64,000 nucleotides of DNA from an uncultured Odoribacter sp. Lineage in GTDB: Bacteria; Bacteroidota; Bacteroidia; Bacteroidales; Marinifilaceae. Made by a program: the position numbers and the translations under genes. Of the stretch, positions 41,506 through 50,049 are shown in pieces (position 1 is the first letter of the stretch; every line of letters starts with the position of its first letter). Location: positions 1 to 64,000 of the forward strand of contig UQJP01000004.1 in NCBI GenBank assembly GCA_900541415.1, given 5' to 3'. The notes under the pieces are model-generated. The model made no database searches. It was not told where the DNA came from and saw only the letters and a list, made by a program, of their open reading frames with translations.

Positions 41506-43341
41506 ATGGTAGAAAACTATTCAGAGGATTCCATAAAGACGTTAGATTGGCAGGAACATATTCGTAAGCGTCCGGGTATGTATATTGGAAAATTGGGGGA
41601 TGGCTCGGCTCCTGATGACGGTATTTATATTTTAGTGAAAGAGGTAGTGGATAACTCGATCGACGAGTTTGCGATGGGGTGTGGAACGGAAATCAGGATT
41701 AAGGTGGAAGACCGCAAGGTGACCGTGAGGGATTTCGGGCGGGGTATTCCGTTGGGTAAGCTGGTGGACGCTTCTTCTAAGATGAATACCGGAGCGAAGT
41801 ACGATTCGGAAGCCTTTAAAAAGTCGGTGGGGTTGAACGGTGTGGGTATCAAGGCCGTAAATGCCCTGTCGGAAAGTTTTGAAATACAGTCATTCCGTGA
41901 CGGTGAAACCAAATATGTGCATTACAGTCAGGCTAAAATCATTGAAGAGCACGATATTGAGCCGACCACGGAGCCGAACGGCACACAGGTGATTTTTTAT
42001 GCCGATAAGGAAATTTTCGGTAACTACCATTACATAGCCGAGTACCTGGAAGCGATGGTCAAGAATTATGTGTTCCTGAATACAGGGTTGACGATTGTTT
42101 TCAACGGGCATAAATATTTTTCGAAACGGGGATTGTACGACCTGTTGATGGAGAATATGAACGGGGAAGGGCTTTATCCGGTGATCCACCTGAAAGGGGA
42201 CGATATTGAGATGGCCATGACGCACGGACGGCAATACGGAGAGGAATATTATTCGTTTGTGAACGGGCAGCATACCACTCAGGGAGGAACTCACCTGAAC
42301 GCTTTCCGGGAAGCGATAGCCAAATGTATCCGTGATTTTTACAAGAAAGATTTCGATATATCCGATATTCGGACTTCGATTATCGGCGCTATCAGCATCA
42401 AGGTGCAGGAGCCGGTGTTCGAATCGCAGACAAAAACGAAATTAGGTTCGAAGGACATCGGGCCTGACGGGCCTACGGTGAGGAATTTCATTATGGATTT
42501 CATGACCAAAGAGCTGGACAATTACCTGCACCGTAATCCGGATACAGCCGAATTGTTGTTAAAGAAAATAGTGGAGACGGAGAAGGAACGCAAAGCGATG
42601 TCCGGTATTCAGAAAATAGCCCGCGAACGTGCCAAACAGGTCAGTTTGCACAATCGTAAGCTGCGGGATTGTCGGGTGCATTTCAATTCCAGCCACGAAC
42701 AAAAAAACGAATCGTCTATTTTTATCACCGAGGGGGATTCTGCGAGCGGTTCCATCACCAAATCCCGTAATGTGAATACACAGGCGGTGTTCAGCTTACG
42801 GGGAAAACCGTTAAATTCATACGGATTGACGAAAAAGGTGGTGTATGAGAATGAGGAGTTCAATCTTTTACAGGCAGCCCTGAATATTGAAAACGGGTTG
42901 GAAGATTTACGCTATAACAACGTGATTATCGCTACGGATGCCGATGTGGACGGTATGCACATCCGTTTGCTGTTGTTGACGTTTTTCCTGCAATTTTTTC
43001 CCGATCTGGTGAGGGCAGGGCATGTTTACATTCTGCAAACCCCTTTGTTCCGGGTGCGGAATAAGAAAGAAACCCGTTATTGTTATTCGGACCGTGAGCG
43101 GGAAGATGCTATAAAAAAATTAGGCCCGAAACCGGAGATCACTCGTTTTAAAGGTTTGGGAGAGATTTCCCCCAATGAGTTCCAGCATTTCATCGGAAAA
43201 GATATTCGCCTGGAACCGGTGCGCATTTCAAGGGGGGATTCGATTGACGAAGTGTTGAGCTATTACATGGGAAAAAACACCCCGGAACGTCAGGATTTTA
43301 TTATCGATAACCTGTATATTGAAAAGGACGAATTGAGATAA
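41506..43341 (+). CDS. parE: DNA topoisomerase IV subunit B
   Basis: A 611-residue GHKL ATPase/TOPRIM subunit. ATP-binding motifs include RPGMYIGKLG, EVVDNSIDEF, DFGRGIPLG and VGLNGVGIKAVNALS. The transducer domain follows, and the TOPRIM domain shows ITEGDSASG and TDADVDGMHIR. The short length without the GyrB-type insert, together with the ParC-like partner 22 bp downstream, supports topoisomerase IV over gyrase. It decatenates daughter chromosomes. First gene of a two-gene operon. Confidence 0.93.
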   Translation: MVENYSEDSIKTLDWQEHIRKRPGMYIGKLGDGSAPDDGIYILVKEVVDNSIDEFAMGCGTEIRIKVEDRKVTVRDFGRGIPLGKLVDASSKMNTGAKYDSEAFKKSVGLNGVGIKAVNALSESFEIQSFRDGETKYVHYSQAKIIEEHDIEPTTEPNGTQVIFYADKEIFGNYHYIAEYLEAMVKNYVFLNTGLTIVFNGHKYFSKRGLYDLLMENMNGEGLYPVIHLKGDDIEMAMTHGRQYGEEYYSFVNGQHTTQGGTHLNAFREAIAKCIRDFYKKDFDISDIRTSIIGAISIKVQEPVFESQTKTKLGSKDIGPDGPTVRNFIMDFMTKELDNYLHRNPDTAELLLKKIVETEKERKAMSGIQKIARERAKQVSLHNRKLRDCRVHFNSSHEQKNESSIFITEGDSASGSITKSRNVNTQAVFSLRGKPLNSYGLTKKVVYENEEFNLLQAALNIENGLEDLRYNNVIIATDADVDGMHIRLLLLTFFLQFFPDLVRAGHVYILQTPLFRVRNKKETRYCYSDREREDAIKKLGPKPEITRFKGLGEISPNEFQHFIGKDIRLEPVRISRGDSIDEVLSYYMGKNTPERQDFIIDNLYIEKDELR

Positions 43342-43363
43342 TTGTTGCAAAATATAGAGTCGG

Positions 43364-46033
43364 ATGGCAGAAGATATAATTGATATTGAGGATTTGAATA
43401 TAGAGCCGGGGAAAGAACACGAGGAGGAAGACGAGCAGGTGATCGAAGTAAACGTAGGAGGACAGGAGGAACACGGGCATATTCGTTCGATCCAGCATTT
43501 GTCGGGAATGTATGAAAAGTGGTTTCTGGATTATGCGTCGTATGTTATTCTGGAACGCGCCGTGCCTTATGTGAACGACGGGTTGAAACCCGTGCAGAGG
43601 CGTATTCTGCATTCCATGCGCGAGTTGGACGACGGGCGTTATAACAAAGTGGCGAATGTCATTGGAAATACGATGAAGTACCACCCGCACGGGGATGCTT
43701 CTATCGGGGATGCTTTGGTGCAATTGGGACAGAAAGACCTGTTGGTGGACTGTCAGGGAAACTGGGGGAATATCCTCACGGGCGATTCTGCTGCCGCTCC
43801 CCGTTACATCGAAGCCCGTTTGTCGAAGTTTGCGCTGGAGGTGGTGTTCAACCCGAAAACTACGATTTGGAAACCTTCCTATGACGGAAGAAACCGGGAG
43901 CCGGTTACATTGCCGGTGAAGTTTCCTTTGCTGCTTGCCCAGGGGGTGGAAGGAATTGCTGTGGGACTGGCTTCGAAGATTTTGCCGCATAACTTTATCG
44001 AGTTGATCGATGCCTGTATCGCCCACCTGAAGCACGAGGATTTTGTTTTATATCCCGATTTTCCTACCGGAGGGATGGTAGATGTGGCGAAATATAACGA
44101 TGGAGTGCGGGGAGGAAATGTGAAAATACGTGCCCGGATCGAGAAGGATAACAGCAATAAAATACTGAAAATTACTGAAATCCCTTATGGGCGAACCACT
44201 TCTTCGCTGATCGATAGTATTATCAAGGCAAACGATAAGGGGAAGATCAAGATTAAAAAGATCGACGATAACACGGCGGCTGATGTGGAAATATTGATTC
44301 ATTTAGCTCCGGGGGTTTCTTCCGATAAGACGATAGATGCCTTGTATGCTTTTACGGATTGCGAGTTGTCGATCTCCCCGAATTCCTGTGTGATCGAGAA
44401 TGAGAAGCCGTGTTTTATGCCGATTTCTGATATTTTGCGTCAATCGGCCGACGATACGGTGAAGTTGCTGCAGCTGGAATTGGAAATCCGGTTGAGTGAG
44501 TTGCGGGAAGAATGGCATTTTGCTTCTTTGGAAAGGATATTTATCGAGCAAAAGATATACAAGGATAAGGAATACGAAGAGAGTGAATCGGGCGAAGCGG
44601 CAATTCCCCATGTGAGGAAGCGGCTAAAACCTTTTACCGGTAATTTTTACCGGGAAGTGACCGATGACGACATTTTGAAGCTGTTCGAAATCCGGATGAA
44701 ACGAATCTTTAAATTCGATTCGGACGAGGCCGATAAAAAGATTCAGAATCTGGAGGACGAAATTTCCCAGGTTAAGAATAATATAGAGCATATTATCGAA
44801 TATACGATTGCTTATTACGAACGTATCCGGACAAAATACGGTAAAGGCCGGGAACGGAAAACCGAAATCCGCAATTTCGAGAATATCGAAGCGGCTAAGG
44901 TTGTCATTGCCAACGAGAAGTTATACATCAACCGGGAGGAAGGATTTATCGGGACAGCCCTGAAAAAGGACGAGTTTATCTGCGAGTGTTCCGATATGGA
45001 CGAGGTGATTATCTTTAAGAAAGACGGTAGCTATTATGTGACTAAAGTGGCGGACAAGATATTCGTGGGGAAAGATGTGTTGTATGTGAATGTGTTCAAG
45101 AAGAACGATAAGCGTACGATCTATAATGTGGTTTACCGGGACGGACGTTATGGGGTGGCCTACGTGAAGCGGTTTAATGTGACGGGTGTGACCCGGGATA
45201 AGGTTTATAACCTGACCAAAGGAACGGCGGGATCGCGGGTGATTCATTTTTCGGCTAATCCGAACGGTGAGGCGGAAGTGATTAAAGTGTGCCTGAAACC
45301 TAAGCCCAGCCTTAAAAAATTGGTTTTTGAGTACGATTTTGCCGACCTGGCCATCAAAGGACGGGATTCACAGGGAAATACATTGTCGAAAAACGATATT
45401 CATAAGATCAGCGTGGTGCAGAAAGGGGTGTCAACTTTGGGTGGGCGTAAGATTTGGTTCGACGAGGATGTATTGCGCCTGAATACCGATGAGCGGGGAA
45501 AATACCTGGGAGAATTTCAGGGAGAGGAACGCATTTTGGTGGTAAACAAGAACGGCACGTTCTATACTTCCGATTTTGACCTCGGTAACCATTATGATGA
45601 CGGTTACCTGATTTTAGAGAAATACAATCCCGATACGGTATGGTCGGCTGTCTTTTACGATGCGGAACAGCAGTATTATTACCTGAAGCGTTTCCGTTTC
45701 GAAGATTCGGCCAAGCTGAATTCGATTATCGGCGATACGGAAGGCTCGCGTTTGGTATGTTTGAGCAGTGAGCGGCATCCGCGTTTTGAGATTGTGTTCG
45801 GCGGGCGTTATGAAAACCGTCCCGCAGAGGTGGTGGTGGCCGACGAGTTCATTGCCGAGAAATCTTATAAGGCGAGAGGGAAGCGGGTGACCACTTTTGA
45901 GGTGAAGGAAATCCGGGAAATCGAGCCTTTGGTGAAAGAGGACGAGCAGGAAATGAATCGTGAAGTTGAGTTCGAGATCACGAATCCGGAAGAGCTGGCG
46001 GAAGATGAGCAGATGAAACTGGATTTTGAATAA
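43364..46033 (+). CDS. parC: DNA topoisomerase IV subunit A
   Basis: An 889-residue breakage-reunion subunit. The winged-helix/tower core begins near residue 45 (YEKWFLDYASYVILERAVPY). The quinolone-pocket region reads YHPHGDASIGDAL, and the active-site tyrosine is Tyr148 in AAPRYIEARLS. A long coiled coil spans about 425-500, followed by a C-terminal beta-pinwheel (about 530-850) that lacks a perfect gyrase box, as expected of ParC. At the position equivalent to E. coli GyrA Ser83 this protein has Ala, then Ser. It pairs with parE immediately upstream. Confidence 0.93.
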   Translation: MAEDIIDIEDLNIEPGKEHEEEDEQVIEVNVGGQEEHGHIRSIQHLSGMYEKWFLDYASYVILERAVPYVNDGLKPVQRRILHSMRELDDGRYNKVANVIGNTMKYHPHGDASIGDALVQLGQKDLLVDCQGNWGNILTGDSAAAPRYIEARLSKFALEVVFNPKTTIWKPSYDGRNREPVTLPVKFPLLLAQGVEGIAVGLASKILPHNFIELIDACIAHLKHEDFVLYPDFPTGGMVDVAKYNDGVRGGNVKIRARIEKDNSNKILKITEIPYGRTTSSLIDSIIKANDKGKIKIKKIDDNTAADVEILIHLAPGVSSDKTIDALYAFTDCELSISPNSCVIENEKPCFMPISDILRQSADDTVKLLQLELEIRLSELREEWHFASLERIFIEQKIYKDKEYEESESGEAAIPHVRKRLKPFTGNFYREVTDDDILKLFEIRMKRIFKFDSDEADKKIQNLEDEISQVKNNIEHIIEYTIAYYERIRTKYGKGRERKTEIRNFENIEAAKVVIANEKLYINREEGFIGTALKKDEFICECSDMDEVIIFKKDGSYYVTKVADKIFVGKDVLYVNVFKKNDKRTIYNVVYRDGRYGVAYVKRFNVTGVTRDKVYNLTKGTAGSRVIHFSANPNGEAEVIKVCLKPKPSLKKLVFEYDFADLAIKGRDSQGNTLSKNDIHKISVVQKGVSTLGGRKIWFDEDVLRLNTDERGKYLGEFQGEERILVVNKNGTFYTSDFDLGNHYDDGYLILEKYNPDTVWSAVFYDAEQQYYYLKRFRFEDSAKLNSIIGDTEGSRLVCLSSERHPRFEIVFGGRYENRPAEVVVADEFIAEKSYKARGKRVTTFEVKEIREIEPLVKEDEQEMNREVEFEITNPEELAEDEQMKLDFE

Positions 46034-46150
46034 AGAGGCCGGAAAAGCGGAAGAGGATTTGTTGGGAATGATTGCTGGAAAGGTGAAATCATCGATAAAT
46101 ATAAAACACGAAGGGAAGGATAAGTGGGGTGAAGATAGATAAGTTAAGGG

Positions 46151-46609
46151 ATGAAATATTTTTTGGTTGGCTATATGGCTTGCGGGAAAACCCGCCGGGG
46201 CAAAAGCATGGCGGAAGAAATGGGTATCCGCTTTATCGATTTGGATGCCTATATCGTGGATCGTGAAAAGCGGACGATTCCGGAGATTTTTGCCGCCGTG
46301 GGAGAGGCCGGATTCCGGAAACTGGAAACCAGGTATCTGAAAGAAGTGTGTGAACTGTATAAGGATTTTATTTTATCGACCGGGGGCGGAACGCCTTGTT
46401 TTAACGATAACATGGAATATATGAATGCTCAGGGACATACCATTTTTTTGGATACGGACGTGGATACGATAACCGAACGGCTGATCCGGGGGAAGCACAA
46501 GCGTCCGATGGTGAGCCATCTGGCCGATGAGGAGATACGCGATTTCGTGTGTAAGCACCGGGCGGAACGTATGCCTTATTACGGCCTGGCTAAGGAGCGG
46601 ATCGTATAA
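46151..46609 (+). CDS. aroK: Shikimate kinase, C-terminally short
   Basis: Phosphorylates shikimate in the chorismate pathway. The 152-residue protein has the P-loop GYMACGKT (8-15), the substrate Asp in DLDAY and Arg in FRKLE, the GGG turn in STGGGTPC, and the lid Arg in KRPMV. It ends at ERIV right after the RMPYYGLAK adenine-binding stretch, some 15-25 residues earlier than many Bacteroidetes homologues, so the last strand and helix are missing or reduced. Catalytic residues are complete, so activity is still expected. It follows parC by 117 bp. Confidence 0.85.
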   Translation: MKYFLVGYMACGKTRRGKSMAEEMGIRFIDLDAYIVDREKRTIPEIFAAVGEAGFRKLETRYLKEVCELYKDFILSTGGGTPCFNDNMEYMNAQGHTIFLDTDVDTITERLIRGKHKRPMVSHLADEEIRDFVCKHRAERMPYYGLAKERIV

Positions 46610-46698
46610 AATGTGCCCCTATGAGAATATTCGTGTAAAAGGTTTTGAACGAGCTTGATGGCATAAATAACAATTAACCCGTATAAATAGTATAAAAG

Positions 46699-47289
46699 AT
46701 GAGGACAATAATAGGTTTTATAGCATTAATACTGACGATTATGGCAACTTCATGTAACAGCGGAAACAGTGAACAGAAAATACAAACGCAGGATGCGATA
46801 GAAAATATCATGTCGCGGAAAAGCGTGAGAAAATATTTACCGAAACCGGTGGAAAAAGAAAAAGTGCAAACCTTGCTGAAAGCCGGAATGGCTGCTCCCA
46901 GCGGCAAGGATGTGCGTCCCTGGGAATTTGTGGTTGTGACCGACCGGGCTGCGCTCGATTCGATGGCTGCCGCTTTACCTTATGCCAAAATGCTGACGGG
47001 GGCACCGATGGCGATTGTGGTTTGTGGAGATACTACAAAATCGTCGTATTGGTACCTGGATTGCTCGGCAGCTACCCAGAATATATTGTTGGCTGCGGAA
47101 GCTCTGGATTTAGGGGCTGTTTGGACGGCTGCCTATCCGTATGACGACCGTATGGCTGTGGTGAGCCAATACACCGCTTTGCCGGAACACATCAAACCCT
47201 TGTGTGTGATTCCCATTGGTTATCCTGCTATGCCGCATAGCCCGAAAGATAAATGGGACGAAAGCAAGGTGCATGAGAATAAATTCTGA
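46699..47289 (+). CDS. Nitroreductase-family lipoprotein
   Basis: A 196-residue FMN-dependent nitroreductase fold with an N-terminal lipoprotein signal (MRTIIGFIALILTIMATSC; lipobox ATSC). The core begins DAIENIMSRKSVRKYLPKPV, followed by AGMAAPSGKDVRPWEFVVV (flavin binding), CSAATQNILLAAEALDLGAVW and the C-terminal IPIGYPAM. Export of a nitroreductase to the periplasm is unusual but recurrent in Bacteroidetes; the substrate and electron donor are not evident. It is followed by a strong terminator. Confidence 0.9.
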   Translation: MRTIIGFIALILTIMATSCNSGNSEQKIQTQDAIENIMSRKSVRKYLPKPVEKEKVQTLLKAGMAAPSGKDVRPWEFVVVTDRAALDSMAAALPYAKMLTGAPMAIVVCGDTTKSSYWYLDCSAATQNILLAAEALDLGAVWTAAYPYDDRMAVVSQYTALPEHIKPLCVIPIGYPAMPHSPKDKWDESKVHENKF

Positions 47290-47306
47290 TTTACCGGAAA
47301 GAAATA

Positions 47307-47340
47307 AAAAGCGGGAAAGTTTATCTTTCCCGCTTTTTTG
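47307..47340. terminator. Terminator of the nitroreductase gene
   Basis: Stem AAAAGCGGGAAAG/CTTTCCCGCTTTT with flanking A and T runs, able to work in both directions between two convergent genes. Confidence 0.92.
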
Positions 47341-47385
47341 TAACAATATTTTAGGCGTGATTGGTGAAAGCGGAAGAGGGGGGGA

Positions 47386-48159
47386 TTACGTCTTTTCTTT
47401 GAAAGCTCCTAAGCCGAAAAGGGCGAAATCGTAACGGATGGGATCGGCAGGATCGAATTCGCGGAGGCGTTCCGTGAGTTCCTGTACGGCTCGGGCATCG
47501 TTTTGATTGCGGGTGAGCAGTCCCAGTTGCCTGCTTACATTTCCGGTGTGCAGGTCGAGGGGTATGAGCAGGGCCGATACGGGGATTCCTTTCCATAATC
47601 CAAAATCGATTCCGCTATGGTCGCTGCGTACCATCCAGCGCAGGTACATATTGACACGTTTGGCGGCAGAGCCTTTGTCCACGTTTGCAATGTGCCGCAG
47701 TACCCGGTTTTCTGCCGGAAGTTCGGTGAAAACGGCATGCCAGTGGCGTAGGACGGCGAACATATCGCGGTTTTCTTCCCAGGCTGTCGTGAACACGTTT
47801 TCCAGTCCCCCGTGATTCCGGTAAATGTTCGACAGGGAGCGGATAAAATAGCAACAATCGTAAGCGTTGAATGTCCGGTGTTTGAAATGGCAAAACCGTT
47901 CCAGGTCGGATTCTTCCGCCTGACGGATAAAATCCGCCGGGGCATAATCCATCGCCTGCATTAATTCCTTACATTTTTTTATAATCGTGGGACGTTGTCC
48001 CCAGGCCAGCGAAGCGGCGAGGAATCCGGCAATTTCAATGTCCTCTTTTTCTTCGAACATTTTGGGTATCTGGATCGGGTCGGTTTCGATGAAAAAATCC
48101 GATTTACAGTATTCCAAATATTTTTCGTCCAGCAATTTTTTGATTTCCGGCAGGTTCAT
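47386..48159 (-). CDS. TIGR02757 (DUF2400) family protein
   Basis: A 257-residue helical protein of the TIGR02757/DUF2400 family, which is widespread in Bacteroidetes and of unknown function. Recognisable stretches are DPIQIPKMFEEKEDIEIAGF, AASLAWGQRPTIIKKCKELM, FKHRTFNAYDCCYFIRSL and LRWMVRSDHSGIDFGLW, the last giving the HxG/DxG-like motif of the family. It overlaps no gene but is 3 bp from the MnmD-like gene upstream, suggesting a shared transcript. Confidence 0.88.
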   Translation of the reverse strand: MNLPEIKKLLDEKYLEYCKSDFFIETDPIQIPKMFEEKEDIEIAGFLAASLAWGQRPTIIKKCKELMQAMDYAPADFIRQAEESDLERFCHFKHRTFNAYDCCYFIRSLSNIYRNHGGLENVFTTAWEENRDMFAVLRHWHAVFTELPAENRVLRHIANVDKGSAAKRVNMYLRWMVRSDHSGIDFGLWKGIPVSALLIPLDLHTGNVSRQLGLLTRNQNDARAVQELTERLREFDPADPIRYDFALFGLGAFKEKT

Positions 48160-48162
48160 AGG

Positions 48163-48864
48163 TTAGCATTTTTCATTTTCTTGTCCGGCGGGTTTGGTCG
48201 CCCGGAGCATTTCCCGCTTTCCCGGAGGGCCGGGCAGGCGTTTCAGGCTGAAGCCCACTTGCCGGAGAGCCTGTTTTACGATGCCTTTCACACAATAGGT
48301 TACAAGTATGCCGCCGGGTTTCAGGGCATCGAAGAACCTCCGGAACACTTCTTCCGTCCAGAGGTGGGGCTGCACATCGGGGTTGAAGGCATCGAAAAAT
48401 ACGATGTCGTATTCCGCCGGGAAGCAGGTGTCCCGCAAATCCTGCCGATGTTTGCAAAGGGAAAAATCCGGCGTAATTGCCGTAAGCGTTTCCCAGGGGG
48501 CTTCGTGCAGCCGGGCAAAATGTTCCGGGCGGGGATAGGGGATCTGCTCCGTGTAGTTTAGCCGGGCCGCCTCTTCCGGTGTGAGCGGATATTTTTCAAG
48601 GCTGTGGTAAACCACGGGTAATTCCTGGGTTGCGGTATATACCAATGTCAGGTAAGCGTTTAAGCCTGTGCCGAATCCGGCTTCCAGAATCCTTAAAGAA
48701 TCCGGGGAGTTTTGTATGTTCTCCCGGTAATATTCTATCCCGGCGCGGACAAAAATATGCATGGATTCCTGCACCGCTCCATGCACGGAATGATAATGCT
48801 CATTCAGTTCCGGCACGTACAGCGTGGTGCTACCGTCTTCTGTCCGTATAAATTCGTGTGTCAT
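48163..48864 (-). CDS. mnmD: tRNA (5-methylaminomethyl-2-thiouridine)-methyltransferase MnmD
   Basis: A 233-residue SAM-dependent methyltransferase corresponding to the MnmD half of E. coli MnmC, which completes mnm5s2U at the tRNA wobble base. ATG 48864 (MTHEFIRTEDGSTTLYVPEL) is chosen; the longer frame would overlap the threonine aldolase gene. Motifs: ESMHIFVRAGIEY, LEAGFGTGLNAYLT (SAM loop), YDIVFFDAFNPDVQPHLWTE and GGILVTYCVKGIVKQALRQ. The FAD oxidase half of MnmC is absent, as in other stand-alone MnmD proteins. Reads into the TIGR02757 gene. Confidence 0.9.
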   Translation of the reverse strand: MTHEFIRTEDGSTTLYVPELNEHYHSVHGAVQESMHIFVRAGIEYYRENIQNSPDSLRILEAGFGTGLNAYLTLVYTATQELPVVYHSLEKYPLTPEEAARLNYTEQIPYPRPEHFARLHEAPWETLTAITPDFSLCKHRQDLRDTCFPAEYDIVFFDAFNPDVQPHLWTEEVFRRFFDALKPGGILVTYCVKGIVKQALRQVGFSLKRLPGPPGKREMLRATKPAGQENEKC

Positions 48865-48893
48865 GGGTAGAGCGCCGGAGTGTTCCGGTTGTT

Positions 48894-49919
48894 TTAGCAA
48901 AGTTCTTTCCGCAATAGGTTTATAAATTCGATAATATCGCTTTCCGTGGTATCGAAGGAACACACCCAGCGTACTTCGGAAGCGTTTTCATCCCACACGT
49001 AGAAAAAACAATCTTCTTGCAACTGTTGGATTTTTTCTCGGGGGATTATAGCGAATATTTCGTTGCCTTGTACTTCCTGGGTAATTTTTATCCCCGGAAT
49101 GGTTGCCGCTTCTTTGGCCAAACGCTGCGCCATAGCGTTCGCATGGGCTGCGGTTTTCAGCCATAGTCCGTTTTTCAGTACCGCAGAAAACTGTACCGCA
49201 ATATAGCGGCTTTTAGAATGAAGCTGCATCAATTGTTTACGGATGTATTTTACTTCTTTGGAAAAAGAGGTGTTGAAGAAAATGACGGCTTCCCCGAACA
49301 TCATCCCGTTTTTCGTGCCTCCGAAACTGAGTACGTCTATTCCGACCTTAGCCGTCATTTCTGCGGGAGTGCAGCCTAAATAGGCGATGGCATTGGAAAG
49401 GCGCGCCCCGTCCATGTGCACGTATAAGCCGTGTGCATGGGCAAAGTCGCAGATTTCTTTTAATTCATCCAGCGTATAGGCTGTGCCCAGTTCCGTACAC
49501 TGGGTGATTGAAATGATTTTCGGCTGGGTGTGGTGCTGGTCGCCGAAATTGTGCATGTGATTTTGGATTAGCCCGATATTCAGTTTCCCGTCGAAAGTGG
49601 GAACGGTCAATAGCTTACATCCGGTTTGCTTTTCTATCGCCCCGCATTCGTCCACGTTGATGTGGGCGGTTTCCGCACATATCACAGAATTGTAGGAATG
49701 AGTAAAGGCGGACAGGCTAAGGATATTGGCCCCTGTTCCGTTGTATACGAAATAAACATCTATGTCTTCCCCGAAAATGGCTTTAAAATCTTGTTTGGCC
49801 TTTTCTGTGAAGGTATCTTCTCCGTAAGAATGCTGATGTCCGTAAGATGCTTCTTCCAATGCTTTGAACACTTCCGGCAATACACCGGAAAAATTGTCAC
49901 TTCCAAAACCACGAATCAT
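48894..49919 (-). CDS. ltaE: Low-specificity L-threonine aldolase
   Basis: A 341-residue PLP enzyme of fold type I that splits threonine or allo-threonine into glycine and acetaldehyde. The N-terminus GSDNFSGVLPEVFKALEEAS is typical, as are ETAHINVDECGAIE, YVHMDGARLSNAIAYLGCT and the PLP-lysine motif LSFGGTKNGMM with Lys near residue 203. The likely role is glycine formation or threonine catabolism. It has its own promoter box at 49974-49981 on the minus strand and may share a transcript with mnmD 29 bp downstream. Confidence 0.95.
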   Translation of the reverse strand: MIRGFGSDNFSGVLPEVFKALEEASYGHQHSYGEDTFTEKAKQDFKAIFGEDIDVYFVYNGTGANILSLSAFTHSYNSVICAETAHINVDECGAIEKQTGCKLLTVPTFDGKLNIGLIQNHMHNFGDQHHTQPKIISITQCTELGTAYTLDELKEICDFAHAHGLYVHMDGARLSNAIAYLGCTPAEMTAKVGIDVLSFGGTKNGMMFGEAVIFFNTSFSKEVKYIRKQLMQLHSKSRYIAVQFSAVLKNGLWLKTAAHANAMAQRLAKEAATIPGIKITQEVQGNEIFAIIPREKIQQLQEDCFFYVWDENASEVRWVCSFDTTESDIIEFINLLRKELC

Positions 49920-49973
49920 AATGTGCGCTCAGATTAAAATTTTATTGTTCCCGTTTGTGCCGGGGATGCGGAA

Positions 49974-49981
49974 CAAAGATA
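49974..49981 (-). promoter_or_regulatory. -7 promoter box of ltaE
   Basis: TATCTTTG on the minus strand, 54 bp before the ltaE start, directly after the oadB terminator. No consensus -33 was found. Confidence 0.55.
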
Positions 49982-49983
49982 TG

Positions 49984-50021
49984 AAAAAAAGTCTGTAAAG
50001 GTTTTAGACTTTACAGACTTT
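49984..50021 (-). terminator. Terminator of the mce-mmdA-oadG-mmdC-oadB operon
   Basis: Perfect 13-bp stem AAAGTCTGTAAAG/CTTTACAGACTTT with an 8-nt loop; on the minus strand it runs into seven T residues. It lies 28 bp after the oadB stop. Confidence 0.93.
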
Positions 50022-50049
50022 ATGGGATTATCCTCCCGGAGGGAGGGGG

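Noticed and set aside
41506..46033. GyrB/GyrA instead of ParE/ParC
   Set aside because: The short B subunit without the gyrase insert, the adjacent A subunit and the absence of a clean gyrase box in its C-terminal domain favour topoisomerase IV.
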